In this document: positions 1 to 8,271 of the stretch, piece by piece
Layout: each line of letters begins with the position of its first letter
How positions within the stretch are numbered: position 1 is the first letter of the stretch
Assembly (NCBI GenBank): GCA_964627805.1
Contig: CAZVLA010000052.1
Coordinates: forward strand, 7,415-71,414
Length of the DNA stretch: 64,000 nt
Reading direction: 5' to 3'
Source: CAZAMI01 sp964627805
Lineage (GTDB): Archaea > Thermoproteota > Thermoprotei_A > Sulfolobales > NBVN01
Notes under the pieces: generated by a model
The model's database searches: none
Told to the model about the DNA's origin: nothing
What the model saw: only the letters and a program-made list of their open reading frames with translations
Made by a program: the position numbers and the translations under genes

Positions 1-591
1 GTAGGTTCAGGTAAGCCCGATGACCCTATAAGACCGGGGTTGAGGCATTTACCCGTGTTTGTTAAGAATGTAGTTTTAGACCCTAACGCAGTTTTGAATT
101 ATTCTAGGGAGTACTTACCGTATGCTTTCCTCATTGAATACCTCATGAAGAAAGTAGAGGAGCTCGAAAATGCTTTGAAGGAGATTACGTCGAGTAAATC
201 CAAAATAACAAAGACAGTTAAGAAGGTGGCGTTTAAAGTGGGTAAGCTGGTTAATAAAGTTAAGTTAAGTAGTAAGTCTAGTGAGAGTAAAGACGTGTTG
301 TTGCAGAAATCAATTAGTTTTGCACGATCATTAGCTATGTTGAGGTCAGTACGGGAGGGATTAGTAGTGCCCGTGTTCAAGGATAAGGCTAATTTGAGGT
401 GGTCAGGCTTCATACCTACCAATAGTAAGGGAGAGCCCGAAGATTCAGTGGCTGTTGTTAGTGTGTACAGCATTAATCTCAAGTACAAGGATGAGGTACT
501 TAAAGGTGTTAAATATAGACTAATAACTCGAGATGACGTAATAAAATACATGAAGAGGTATGGTGTGGAGGGGGTAGAGAGTAATGAGTAA
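1..591 (+). CDS. Hypothetical protein, 5' end outside window
   Basis: The frame is open from base 1, so the gene begins upstream; the TTG at 40 is only the first in-frame start-like codon. The visible 196 residues include a lysine-rich, probably coiled-coil segment (about residues 55-95, with ELENALKEITSSKSK) and a beta-rich C-terminal third. It overlaps the next gene by 8 nt, indicating translational coupling in a structural-type operon. I do not recognise the family. Confidence 0.7.
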   Translation, partial: VGSGKPDDPIRPGLRHLPVFVKNVVLDPNAVLNYSREYLPYAFLIEYLMKKVEELENALKEITSSKSKITKTVKKVAFKVGKLVNKVKLSSKSSESKDVLLQKSISFARSLAMLRSVREGLVVPVFKDKANLRWSGFIPTNSKGEPEDSVAVVSVYSINLKYKDEVLKGVKYRLITRDDVIKYMKRYGVEGVESNE

Positions 592-952
592 TAATTGGGT
601 AATTAAGGGTCCCAATAAATCCCTGGAGCTTGAGGAACCCATCAGATTTACTTACACGTCAAACAGGAGTTTAGTCTTTGATTTCGATCCTGAGGTTCTA
701 GCCTATAAGGAGTTTAGAGATTGTGATGTAGTGATTAATGTCCAGGAGCTTTCAGGGAATAATATAAGTGTAGATATAGTAAGCGTTGTTTCAGGTATTG
801 AGTATGTGGAAAGAACTCTAAATGTGACGGGAGGTTCAAGCGTCCAGTACAAAACTCTATCAAATACTAAATACCGAATCTACGCTTACGCCACTGTAGC
901 AGGTGTTCAGGGAGATATGCTTTTAGGCGTTAGAATAACTTACTACAGGTAA
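584..952 (+). CDS. Small beta-rich protein, probable virion component
   Basis: 122 residues, almost entirely alternating hydrophobic/polar strands with several Asn-Ser-Thr turns and no charged helices, as in a small jelly-roll or Ig-like structural domain. The ATG overlaps the stop of the upstream gene (ATGAGTAA). No catalytic motif is visible. A role in the virion is inferred from its fold type and neighbours only. Confidence 0.65.
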   Translation: MSNNWVIKGPNKSLELEEPIRFTYTSNRSLVFDFDPEVLAYKEFRDCDVVINVQELSGNNISVDIVSVVSGIEYVERTLNVTGGSSVQYKTLSNTKYRIYAYATVAGVQGDMLLGVRITYYR

Positions 953-953
953 G

Positions 954-976
954 TAATACATACCTTTATTTTAAGC
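954..976 (+). promoter_or_regulatory. Structural-class promoter motif
   Basis: TAATACATACC followed by TTTATTTTAAG about 30 nt before the ATG at 1003. It matches the recurring TAAACATA + T-rich/TATA block upstream of many + strand structural genes in this window. Confidence 0.45.
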
Positions 977-1002
977 CTAAGAATTCAATTCACGGTGATG
1001 TT

Positions 1003-1359
1003 ATGGGAGAGTCTGTGATAGCCGCCCTAAGTGCTTTGGTGGGCTATGCTTGGGATTCGATATGGGAGATAGACGAGATGGAAAGCATTAAGAATCCTGA
1101 CGGCACTATAACTGTTACTTTCCTGACTACGGGTCTCCACCCTGACACGGCTAAGATTAAGACCCTCGTGTGGGCTTTAACAGGCTTACCTGTACAGAGA
1201 CCTGAACAAATCGAGATTGAGGAGCTTCAGAGCGGTCCCATCCTGAAGAGGTTCAAGATAAGGGTTACGTTAAGACCGATACATGAATCTATAAGGCGTG
1301 GCGAGGGTTTAGGAGTTCTTGACGTTATAATGAACCGCAACGTAGTAGTTAAACGTTAG
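1003..1359 (+). CDS. Hypothetical protein, 118 aa
   Basis: Start chosen at the ATG preceded by GGTGAT with 3-nt spacing (cacGGTGATgttATG). N-terminal 20 residues are hydrophobic/helical (VIAALSALVGYAW), followed by an alpha/beta segment with strands such as TITVTFLT and FKIRVTLR. It has its own promoter-like sequence upstream. It is not a recognised family; it could be a small virion or assembly factor. Confidence 0.65.
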   Translation: MGESVIAALSALVGYAWDSIWEIDEMESIKNPDGTITVTFLTTGLHPDTAKIKTLVWALTGLPVQRPEQIEIEELQSGPILKRFKIRVTLRPIHESIRRGEGLGVLDVIMNRNVVVKR

Positions 1360-1442
1360 GTGTTAAATTGTTTTTAAGTTTTTCGTGAAGTGTTTAACAA
1401 ATCCTTTAAAAAGCTAAAGTATTACGTTTAACGTGGTTAGCA

Positions 1443-2816
1443 ATGAGTGAGGAGGGAACTACTTATGAGTGCCCATCATGTCATGCCCAAGTACCGTTCT
1501 TCATAGCCAGCAACAAAAGGACGCCTGTTGTTAAGTGCCCTAACTGCGGTACCCTAATCAAGAAGCCTGAAGTTAGGGGGTGCGAAGTTAAAGTAGTTCC
1601 CCGTAACATCTATGATAAGGCGGGTAAAGTACCTCTTGAGGATTTACTCCGTGAGATTGAGGAGTATGAGGCTAAATCACAGGGAGTTATGGAGGAAAGC
1701 ATAAAGCCTCCCGAACGTGAGCCTGAGGGTAAGAGCATAAGGGACGAGCTGTTCGAAAGACCTAAGGACCCCTGCCAAGTCCTTGCTGAGATTCTAGAGG
1801 CTTACGGACTCTCTAAGACTTTCACAGACTGGATGATAAGGAGGTGTGAGCGTGTGGGTTACCTTCACCCGCTAGAGCTTTACCACTACATGAGGACTAT
1901 GAGGTCAGGAGTTAAAACTGAGCAGGAGGCGGCATTCATTGCTGAGGAGTACGCTCAAGCCCTTCAGGCTGAAATGCAGAAGGCTCAGAGGCTGAATATG
2001 AATTACCCTATACCTAATTTAACGGTACCCATCAATAAATTGAATGTGGAGCCGACAATAGCTAATAGGTTAGCCTCTATGATTCCCATAACTCCACAAC
2101 AAACTACGTCATACCCGAGCCCTACGTACTACCAAAGGGCTCCCCCTCAAAACCCCTCTGCGCCTCAGGTGTACCAAGTGGGCTCACCCATATCTCCCAG
2201 GGACATGATCGAGCTTTTCAAGGTGGCTCAAGAAAGCAGTGTGAACCAAACGAAGGCTTTAGTCGATAATTTAAGGACAGAACTGAATACTCAATTAACT
2301 ACGATGTCAAACACTCTATCCCAAGCTCTACAGCAGTTGGCTGACGCAATCAGAAGCATTACGTCTTCAAGGCAGGCTGACCCCGAACTAATTAAAGCCT
2401 TAGTTGAGGCTAAAGCTTCCGCGGCTAAGGCTGAGGCTCAGGCTGAGTACCACAAGAACCTCATAGAGATAATCACCAAACAATACGAGTCTGACAGGAA
2501 AGCATTGATTGAGGCTGTTAAGGAGAGGGATAAAGAGATTGAGGAGTTGAGGAAAACAATCACTGAATTACTCTCTAAACTTCAGAGACCTGTTGGGGAG
2601 TACAAGACTGACGAGGCTAAGCTCATTGCTGAAGCCCTAAATAACGTAGCCTCAGTAGGTCATAGAGTTGTTGATGCTCTACAGTCAAGGAAGCCCTTAG
2701 AGACTCTCCTTCAGGTACTGCCGTCCCTGATTTCGACGCAGAAAGTTAAAACTACCGGTAAGACAGAAGAAGATATAGTTAAGGAGCTCGAGAAGGAGGG
2801 TCTCGTAGAGGAGTGA
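1443..2816 (+). CDS. Zinc-ribbon and coiled-coil protein
   Basis: 457 residues. Residues about 9-38 form a zinc ribbon (CPSCH ... CPNCG). A middle helical domain (about 110-190) is followed by a Pro/Gln/Tyr-rich linker (about 215-260, PSPTYYQRAPPQNP) and a long Gln/Glu/Lys coiled coil (about 270-385), then a helical tail rich in acidic residues. The gene sits 4 nt before the Mrp-like ATPase, so the two are probably co-translated. The layout suggests a scaffold or adaptor in virion assembly or DNA partition; that is inference. No enzyme motif is visible. Confidence 0.75.
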   Translation: MSEEGTTYECPSCHAQVPFFIASNKRTPVVKCPNCGTLIKKPEVRGCEVKVVPRNIYDKAGKVPLEDLLREIEEYEAKSQGVMEESIKPPEREPEGKSIRDELFERPKDPCQVLAEILEAYGLSKTFTDWMIRRCERVGYLHPLELYHYMRTMRSGVKTEQEAAFIAEEYAQALQAEMQKAQRLNMNYPIPNLTVPINKLNVEPTIANRLASMIPITPQQTTSYPSPTYYQRAPPQNPSAPQVYQVGSPISPRDMIELFKVAQESSVNQTKALVDNLRTELNTQLTTMSNTLSQALQQLADAIRSITSSRQADPELIKALVEAKASAAKAEAQAEYHKNLIEIITKQYESDRKALIEAVKERDKEIEELRKTITELLSKLQRPVGEYKTDEAKLIAEALNNVASVGHRVVDALQSRKPLETLLQVLPSLISTQKVKTTGKTEEDIVKELEKEGLVEE

Positions 2817-2820
2817 TACT

Positions 2821-4032
2821 ATGAAGACAGTCCTCGTATCCTCTATTAAGGGAGGCACAGGTAAGTCATTAATATCTATTAACTTAGCCTTACTCCTTAG
2901 GCGTGAAGGATTCAATGTGGGGCTCCTTGATGCTGATATAGACTCCAGTTACTTCACGGAGTTCACGGGTATTAGGGAGAGGCTAGACGTTACTCAAGAC
3001 GTCATCGAACCCTATGAATGGAGAGGGCTTAAAGTTTTCAGCACTTCATTGCTCCTAGGTCGTGAGAGGCCCGTGTCTGTTTACGGAGATAGTATGAGGC
3101 AGTTACTTATTGATGCTAGGGATAGAGTGGCGTGGGGTGATTTAGATTACCTAGTGGTTGATATGCCCCCAGGAGCGTCAGACGTGTTTAAGACTGTAAT
3201 CGAGATTTACGCTAGGTCATTAATTGGGGGAGTTATCGTTACTATACCCTTCTCCAAGCTGGCTACGGAGAGGCTAATCAAGCTTTACAACTACAACTCC
3301 GTGCCCGTTGTGGGCGTGATTGAGAATATGGCTTACGTGAAGTGTAAATGCGGTAACGTAATGTACGTTTTCGGCGAGCCAACTGCTGAGGAGATATGTA
3401 AGGCTTACGGCGTTAAGTTCCTCGGTCAGATACCTCTTGACGTAAGGATTACTAAGTCAGTATCCGAAGGTAATCCTGAAATGCCTGAGGACCTTCTGGG
3501 ACCTGTTAAGGAAGCCGTTGAAGTGATTAAGTCAATGCCCGAGGGTAAGTTCTTTGAATCCTTCAAGTACAGGTTGAGGGAGTACATAAAGTCTCAAGTA
3601 GATAAGTTGATGGTGAATCTAATACTCTCAATAAATAAGGAGTTTGACATAAAGTCCATAAAAGACACGTTCGGCTTCAAGGGAGGTAAGCCTTTCCTCC
3701 TAATAATTAATGACAGGAGAGGACAGCCGATAACGTCTGTAGTCCTTAAGCTTAAGGAGGATAAGGTTGTTGTTGTGAAGAGAAGAGTAACTCCTTCGTG
3801 GGTTATCCAAATGAATATAGACACTCTAGCATCCCTTGTCTTGGGTTATAAAGTGATTAATGGCAGGAAAGTACCCTTCACTGTAGAGGATGCATGGAGC
3901 TTAGGAGAGCTTAGAGTTTACGGTGAGGGCTCTATCCCGATGATGCTCTACGTGGCTAAAACACTATTCAACTCTGCGGTGATGGAGGACGTAAGGAAGA
4001 AATACGGTAAGTTCCTTGAAAAGCTTTTGTGA
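2821..4032 (+). CDS. Mrp/ApbC-like (ParA superfamily) P-loop ATPase with C-terminal extension
   Basis: The deviant Walker A SSIKGGTGKS lies at residues about 7-16 (two Lys signature of MinD/ParA/Mrp proteins), with DADIDSS (A') at about 40 and DYLVVDMPPGASD (Walker B/switch II) at about 115. The stretch VPVVGVIENMAYVKC-KCGN, then FGEPTAEEI and LGQIPLDVRI, follows the Mrp/NBP35 pattern (VLGVVENMSYF-CxxCG ... IPLDP) more closely than plain ParA. A 160-residue C-terminal part has no match I recognise. Family knowledge: Mrp proteins carry Fe-S clusters; ParA proteins move DNA. Its position between a coiled-coil protein and virion-type genes favours partition or assembly, but that is inferred. Confidence 0.85.
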   Translation: MKTVLVSSIKGGTGKSLISINLALLLRREGFNVGLLDADIDSSYFTEFTGIRERLDVTQDVIEPYEWRGLKVFSTSLLLGRERPVSVYGDSMRQLLIDARDRVAWGDLDYLVVDMPPGASDVFKTVIEIYARSLIGGVIVTIPFSKLATERLIKLYNYNSVPVVGVIENMAYVKCKCGNVMYVFGEPTAEEICKAYGVKFLGQIPLDVRITKSVSEGNPEMPEDLLGPVKEAVEVIKSMPEGKFFESFKYRLREYIKSQVDKLMVNLILSINKEFDIKSIKDTFGFKGGKPFLLIINDRRGQPITSVVLKLKEDKVVVVKRRVTPSWVIQMNIDTLASLVLGYKVINGRKVPFTVEDAWSLGELRVYGEGSIPMMLYVAKTLFNSAVMEDVRKKYGKFLEKLL

Positions 4033-4041
4033 GGTGGTAAC

Positions 4042-4203
4042 GTGTCTGCACTTGAAAAGTTAAGGAAGATGGCTATGGGAGATATTGATAGGGAGATTGA
4101 GGAGTTAAGGAATAACTTTAAGGAGATGCTGTCTGAGATAAGGAAAATGAACAAAACATTAACAGAGATTAGGAACCTCCTAAAGAAGATGGTTAAGGTG
4201 TGA
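4042..4203 (+). CDS. Short coiled-coil protein
   Basis: 53 residues from GTG, preceded by GAGGTGGT at the proper distance and immediately after the ATPase stop. The sequence is a nearly uninterrupted amphipathic helix (DIDREIEELRNNF ... EIRNLLKKM) with heptad leucines and isoleucines. It overlaps the next gene's Shine-Dalgarno. Likely an oligomerising accessory protein of the ATPase cluster. Confidence 0.65.
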   Translation: MSALEKLRKMAMGDIDREIEELRNNFKEMLSEIRKMNKTLTEIRNLLKKMVKV

Positions 4204-4205
4204 TT

Positions 4206-4463
4206 ATGGTAAAGAAAGTATCTAAAGAGAAAATGGAGATTTCAAAGACCCTCAACCAGATATTCAGTACGAGGATAAGGTGGGAGAAACTCAGCCTTAA
4301 CGAACTTAACGAATTCATTAATGCTTTACTTTCAAGGAAGTTCTGCTCTAAAATATGTGGTAAGTCCATCATTAAGGATATGTTGGAGCTCATTGATAAA
4401 GTCATACCTGAGGACCAACAGGGACCTATCTTAAGGAGCCTGAAGAAACTGTTAGCATCGTAA
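4206..4463 (+). CDS. Small helical protein
   Basis: 85 residues, predicted all-helical, with two Cys (FCSKICG) and a basic N-terminus (MVKKVSKEK). The ATG at 4206 is preferred over the GTG at 4200 because GGTGTGATT precedes it. It follows the coiled-coil gene by 2 nt. The family is not recognised. Confidence 0.65.
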   Translation: MVKKVSKEKMEISKTLNQIFSTRIRWEKLSLNELNEFINALLSRKFCSKICGKSIIKDMLELIDKVIPEDQQGPILRSLKKLLAS

Positions 4464-4488
4464 AACATACATTTAATTTTTAAATTTA
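4461..4488 (+). promoter_or_regulatory. Structural-class promoter motif
   Basis: TAAAACATACATTTAATTTT then TAAATTTA, about 30-50 nt upstream of the 251-aa structural gene. This is one of the clearest copies of the recurring TAAACATA/T-rich motif and lies right after a stop codon. Confidence 0.55.
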
Positions 4489-4514
4489 TGTGATTGTGTC
4501 GGAGGTGTCGGTGA

Positions 4515-5270
4515 GTGGTGAGCCAACTGCTTGATAGGTACGGGTTAGTTCGGGATGGAGGCGTTCTAATGATTTACGTACCTGCCTACGAGGCTCTAAT
4601 ACCTTTAGTGGTTAGGATGAGGTATAACGTGGGTTACGAGAAATTCGTCTACGGACCTCTGCCGATAAGCTTCAGTGGTTACGAGGATGGAGTACTGCCT
4701 GCTTTCCAAGAAACAGATTCAATAACGTTCCCGTACAATGAACTGCCTGAGGCTACGAGAGATGACATGTTCTACTACACAGAATCTGGGAGGTTAATGC
4801 ATGTACACTTTAAGTTCTACCCGATGTTCATGCGTGTACTTACTGAGGTGCCTCAGGGTCAGAAGGATTATAGCCTCTACGGTAAGGTCACCCAAGACTT
4901 AAAGAGACCTTTTGGTTGGTTCAGGTACAAGAAGGAGATGGTGTTCCTGCCGAAGATACACATTGGTTGGAGATTCAGGAACCCCACGAACATGGACGTG
5001 AGGACTTATATGGAGTTCACATACGCTGAGTACCGTGTGGAGCCCGTAACTAATCCGGACGTCCTTTACGAATTACTAACGGGTAAGAAGCCATACTACC
5101 AGGTAACGTTCGGGGGACCCTTGAAATTCATAGAGATTCAAGACGCTCTTGACGTGTTGAGGGCGCCATTCATAAAGAAGCCTAAAGAAACGGACACTCC
5201 TGAGAGGGTTAGGGAGTACATAAACGCCGCCCTCGAGGTGTATAAGAGGGGAGGTATATTAGCTTCATGA
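4515..5270 (+). CDS. Candidate major structural protein, 251 aa
   Basis: A GTG start follows GGAGGTG; GTG at 4518 is equally possible. The protein is rich in Tyr/Phe/Pro and strands (MIYVPAYEALIPLVVRMRY, FKFYPMFMRVLTEV, KIHIGWRFRNPT) with a short helical C-terminus (ERVREYINAALEVYKR). A strong private promoter, the composition and the following beta-rich gene fit a capsid or tail-surface protein. No family signature of HK97 or double-jelly-roll capsids is visible to me, so the capsid role is an inference. Confidence 0.7.
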   Translation: MVSQLLDRYGLVRDGGVLMIYVPAYEALIPLVVRMRYNVGYEKFVYGPLPISFSGYEDGVLPAFQETDSITFPYNELPEATRDDMFYYTESGRLMHVHFKFYPMFMRVLTEVPQGQKDYSLYGKVTQDLKRPFGWFRYKKEMVFLPKIHIGWRFRNPTNMDVRTYMEFTYAEYRVEPVTNPDVLYELLTGKKPYYQVTFGGPLKFIEIQDALDVLRAPFIKKPKETDTPERVREYINAALEVYKRGGILAS

Positions 5271-5280
5271 GGTGAGAGCT

Positions 5281-5673
5281 ATGCCCACGGAATTAATTAC
5301 TGTTTACGGAGAAACGGACAACACTAATGCCACGGGAGTCTTCACCCTTAAGGGTCAGTTATTCACGAACTCCGTGAACTACATCAGGCTAGACAAAGGG
5401 CTTAAGGCTAAGATATGGGCTAAGAGGGTAGCAGGAGCTCCTTTAGTGCTTAAGGTGGAAGTAACTGATGACGTAACTGTGGACAATCCCTCATGGAGAG
5501 TAATCGATGCTGAGTTCCTAACATCTCCGGGTAACATTGATTTGGAGAAACGACACCCAATAATCGTAGAATTCAAGACGGGTAAGGAAGCCTTCAGGTT
5601 TAGTTGGGACCAGTCAGCTACGGGAGTGGGTAAGAGTTACGTATCCTTTGACATAGAGATTGAGGAGGTGTGA
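5281..5673 (+). CDS. Beta-sandwich structural protein
   Basis: 130 residues from the ATG preceded by GAGGTGAGAGCT; the GTG at 5272 lies inside the Shine-Dalgarno. Strand-rich throughout (ELITVYGETD, LVLKVEVTDDVTV, YVSFDIEIEEV), low in helix, Thr/Asn rich. It directly follows the 251-aa protein and probably forms part of the same virion assembly. No enzymatic motif. Confidence 0.65.
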   Translation: MPTELITVYGETDNTNATGVFTLKGQLFTNSVNYIRLDKGLKAKIWAKRVAGAPLVLKVEVTDDVTVDNPSWRVIDAEFLTSPGNIDLEKRHPIIVEFKTGKEAFRFSWDQSATGVGKSYVSFDIEIEEV

Positions 5674-5675
5674 AA

Positions 5676-5960
5676 ATGAAGTTTCATTTTTTTGTGAGGA
5701 GAGCATTAACCTTTGTATCACTAAATAAAACATCCCCAACACCCGAACGTAAGTCTTCTAGCCTTAAAGAGGCTCTAATCAATGCAGGGATAGTTGCTGG
5801 CTTCAACTTTTTCTCCACTCTAGCAGGCATTTCAGTTGCACGGATAGTTACTGAGCCTCAGAAAGCTATAATAGCCGCTGTAATAGCCGCGGGCTTAGGT
5901 TTCTTCGGCAGGTTGATGGTGGAGAGAGGCGTGCAAATCAGTAAACCACCATCTACTTAA
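5676..5960 (+). CDS. Small membrane protein with two predicted TM helices
   Basis: 94 residues from ATG at 5676 (SD GAGGAGGTG). A basic, Ser-rich N-terminal tail is followed by two hydrophobic segments (about 40-62, ALINAGIVAGFNFF; about 70-88, AIIAAVIAAGLGFFG) and a short C-tail. The size and hairpin topology suit a virion membrane protein or a lysis/egress protein; I cannot distinguish these. It converges on the minus-strand gene at 5957. Confidence 0.65.
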   Translation: MKFHFFVRRALTFVSLNKTSPTPERKSSSLKEALINAGIVAGFNFFSTLAGISVARIVTEPQKAIIAAVIAAGLGFFGRLMVERGVQISKPPST

Positions 5961-6409
5961 TACCTCAACACCTCCTCAATCATTTCGTCAGGCATTAACC
6001 TCCTCAGCCTCATTTTCTTAAGGAACTTAACGTAGACGTGTTTAGGTACGGGCACTTTAAGAGTTACCCAACCAGGAGGTGATTTGAGGGTGACCTTAAG
6101 GCTACGTATCTTCAATCCCGAGGCTAGCATCAGGCTACCCTCGCCGTAAACTATACCCATTATTTTCTCCGTAGTAGTTTCTATCACCCCGTTATCTGTT
6201 ACAAGCAGGACTTTCGGGTAATGCCTTAGAGACTCCTTAAGTTTAAGGTATGGAACTACTATAGTTTCCCCCGCCACACGGTACACTACGTATTTCTCCC
6301 TACCGCATGTGAAGTCATAACCCAAATGCTTGTAAATGAACTTCACCTCACTGCATTTACTCCTTAAGTACCTTTCTGCCCTCTCCATGACCTTAGTTTT
6401 CACCTTCAC
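5957..6409 (-). CDS. Hypothetical protein, possible degenerate nuclease-like fold
   Basis: 150 residues. The first start is GTG; ATG eight codons in is also possible. The pattern AERYLRSKCSEVKFIYKHLGYDFTCGREKYVVY weakly recalls DUF3883/PD-(D/E)XK-type domains, but the catalytic residues are not convincing. The C-terminal half is basic and beta-rich. It stands alone on the minus strand among structural genes and diverges from 6494. The function is unknown. Confidence 0.55.
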   Translation of the reverse strand: MKVKTKVMERAERYLRSKCSEVKFIYKHLGYDFTCGREKYVVYRVAGETIVVPYLKLKESLRHYPKVLLVTDNGVIETTTEKIMGIVYGEGSLMLASGLKIRSLKVTLKSPPGWVTLKVPVPKHVYVKFLKKMRLRRLMPDEMIEEVLRY

Positions 6410-6493
6410 TCTTAAGTCCCCGTACTTAGTATACAGGATTAAGTTAGTTAATTTTTAACTGCTGATTACGTACCTTCTTACGAGGTGACCTAA

Positions 6494-7228
6494 ATGGTTG
6501 AGACTATAGACCTTAATAAGGAGTTAAGCAAGTATGACCTACTGATAGGTGGTTACGGTCCCTCAGTAGAGTATGCGGGTCTAACGGAGCCAGAAACTCA
6601 ACTCCTTGACAAGTTCATAGAGAGGAAGATAAAGGCTTACAGTATTAGGTGTCCTGAAATAGCTGACGTCTTCAGTTACCACAGGGACATGCTTTACGTC
6701 CTAGCAGGAGTGTTCAAGGCTAAGACTGACGGGAAGACTTTCGGCGGTGAATTACCGTCATCAGGTAAGTTCGGGATTAAGGACCTACAGCCTTCAGACA
6801 TTAAGTATGACACGAACGTACCTACAGACTACAGCAATACTAACTGGATATTAAACTTAACAGCTGGTCAGCCGGTGTACTTCCTAGGCTCAAGTACTGA
6901 CTTCTTTAAGGCTTCAAGCACTACGGGTAAGAGGACATTAATAGTGATTTTCCAGAACGGAGTTATTGAGTACGGCACTAGCCCGAAGATTGACAAGATG
7001 CAAGCATATACTGAGAAGGTGAATTACCCGCCATTCAGTATTGACATCCTAGTAGATAAGCCTTTAGATAGGTTCAACATGTTGTACATGTACGAGACGC
7101 CATTCAGCATTATAGCTTGGTATGACTTCGGCGTGAAGTTCCTAGGGGAGCCCGAGTATTCAGGCACTTCAGACGTAAGGCTATTAGGTGTAGTGTTCTA
7201 CGAGTATGACTACTTCAAGAGCCTCTAA
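6494..7228 (+). CDS. Candidate major structural protein, 244 aa
   Basis: The ATG follows GAGGTGACCTAA. The protein has an N-terminal helical part (to about 80), then a Gly/Ser/Thr-rich strand region with aromatic residues (NWILNLTAGQPVYFLGSS, FNMLYMYETPFSIIAWYDF). Like the 4515 protein it is a single-copy, mid-sized, aromatic beta protein with its own upstream region, so it is a second capsid or surface-protein candidate. The 93-aa protein follows at once. Confidence 0.65.
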   Translation: MVETIDLNKELSKYDLLIGGYGPSVEYAGLTEPETQLLDKFIERKIKAYSIRCPEIADVFSYHRDMLYVLAGVFKAKTDGKTFGGELPSSGKFGIKDLQPSDIKYDTNVPTDYSNTNWILNLTAGQPVYFLGSSTDFFKASSTTGKRTLIVIFQNGVIEYGTSPKIDKMQAYTEKVNYPPFSIDILVDKPLDRFNMLYMYETPFSIIAWYDFGVKFLGEPEYSGTSDVRLLGVVFYEYDYFKSL

Positions 7229-7245
7229 TGACCTGAGGTGATAAC

Positions 7246-7527
7246 ATGTCACAGCAGGAGGGTAAGGTCATAGGGGTTTTAGGTGATGGTAAGGTAATAG
7301 CTATTAGTAGCGGGTCAGCACAGAATACAGGAACTACTGCTGCCGATATAGACGTAACTGTAACGTTTGATATACTCAAGAAGGTTACGGGGGCTATTGC
7401 TGTTTTCGGAGGTCCATCAAGTGGCTTCGTTCTAAAGTCAATATCAGACAATAAGGTAACAGTTACTGCCCTATCAGTCCCTGCAGGCGAGACAGTTAAT
7501 GCCTCTGTAGTTGCTGTTGGTTACTAA
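7246..7527 (+). CDS. Small beta-rich virion-like protein
   Basis: 93 residues, low in charge, rich in Val/Gly/Ser/Thr (KVIGVLGDGKVIAISSG ... NASVVAVGY) with no Cys. The Shine-Dalgarno GAGGTGAT is 3 nt from ATG, one of the strongest in the window. Highly expressed small beta proteins directly downstream of a structural gene are often decoration or spike proteins; this is inferred. Confidence 0.7.
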   Translation: MSQQEGKVIGVLGDGKVIAISSGSAQNTGTTAADIDVTVTFDILKKVTGAIAVFGGPSSGFVLKSISDNKVTVTALSVPAGETVNASVVAVGY

Positions 7528-7545
7528 ACGAATATTATTTTTAAA

Positions 7546-7779
7546 TTAAATCTCTCTCAGCAAGTACTCAAGTGCCTTATCAGGAGCCTCTTTAGGGTCC
7601 ACACCGAATATATCTACGAGGTAAGCATACACTATAGCCATCCTTATAGTCTCTGACTTATAACCCTTACCCTTACCCTTTAGCCTCTTCTTAATTCCCC
7701 ACTTACTTGCTAGCCTTTCAATGCACCTAGAAACTATCGGGTCAGCACGGAAGCCTATGAAATCCCTGTATCTTACCAT
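7546..7779 (-). CDS. Ribbon-helix-helix-like regulator
   Basis: 77 residues from the ATG preceded by AGTGATAAT. The upstream 32 codons could extend the frame but lack a good initiation site. A strand (DFIGFRADPIV) then two helices (SRCIERLASKWG; YKSETIRMAIVYAYL) give the RHH/CopG pattern, with a basic insert (KKRLKGKGKGY). Likely a DNA-binding repressor that could act on the divergent promoter region at 7780-7918. Confidence 0.55.
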   Translation of the reverse strand: MVRYRDFIGFRADPIVSRCIERLASKWGIKKRLKGKGKGYKSETIRMAIVYAYLVDIFGVDPKEAPDKALEYLLREI

Positions 7780-7868
7780 ATTATCACTATGAACGAATTT
7801 GTTTAACGAAACTTTTAAAAATTTGTTAAACTTCCTTTGAACGTCATGTGTTTTGTGTGTGTTTCCGA

Positions 7869-7892
7869 TTAACATAGGTTTTTATTTAATAT
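7869..7892 (+). promoter_or_regulatory. Structural-class promoter motif
   Basis: TTAACATAGGTTTTTATTTA about 30-50 nt upstream of the ATG at 7919, matching the shared motif. It lies between divergent genes. The region 7780-7868 also holds the near-repeats TTTGTTTAACGAAAC and TTTGTTAAACTTCC. Confidence 0.5.
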
Positions 7893-7918
7893 GAACAACA
7901 TATTATTCGGTGAACTAC

Positions 7919-8218
7919 ATGAGCGCCCTAATACACGTATATCAGGAGAAGTGGTTCAGGCACACTATGAGGGCTAAGTCCAAGTGGTTAGCAATGGTTA
8001 AGAAGGCGGAGAGTTTCGACGCCTACGTTAAGGGCATAGCATCAGTAACTGGATTACCTGAGGACGTAATAAGGGCGAGCTTCCCAGCTAAGAACTGGGC
8101 TGACTTCCAGGCTAATGCTGACAAGTACGTAGAGATTTGGATGAGGAAGATTCAGGAGGCTCACGCTAAGAGGAAGTGGGCAGAGAATTACATTAGGGCT
8201 TTCAAGACTACAGCATAA
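7919..8218 (+). CDS. Helical protein, paralogue of 8272-8550
   Basis: 99 residues from ATG after GGTGAACTAC. All-helical and rich in Trp/Lys/Ala. The segment YVKGIASVTGLPEDVIRAS matches YRRGIARVLGVPPSAIKES in the next gene and YARKISEITGLPLHEVLKS at 23161, so these are paralogues. A four-helix-type small virion protein is possible. No enzyme motif. Confidence 0.65.
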   Translation: MSALIHVYQEKWFRHTMRAKSKWLAMVKKAESFDAYVKGIASVTGLPEDVIRASFPAKNWADFQANADKYVEIWMRKIQEAHAKRKWAENYIRAFKTTA

Positions 8219-8240
8219 CCGTAAAACTAATTTTTAAATC
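8219..8240 (+). promoter_or_regulatory. Structural-class promoter motif
   Basis: CCGTAAAACTAATTTTTAAA immediately after a stop codon and about 35-50 nt before the ATG at 8272; same layout as the other copies. Confidence 0.5.
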
Positions 8241-8271
8241 TTAACCAATTGTTTTTTATTTGGTGTGTAGA

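Noticed and set aside
5957..6409. Restriction-endonuclease-like enzyme
   Set aside because: The resemblance to DUF3883/PD-(D/E)XK is weak and no catalytic Asp/Glu/Lys set can be placed.
4515..7228. HK97-type tailed virus capsid module
   Set aside because: No terminase, portal or prohead protease was seen in the window, and the two candidate proteins show no HK97 signature I can recognise.
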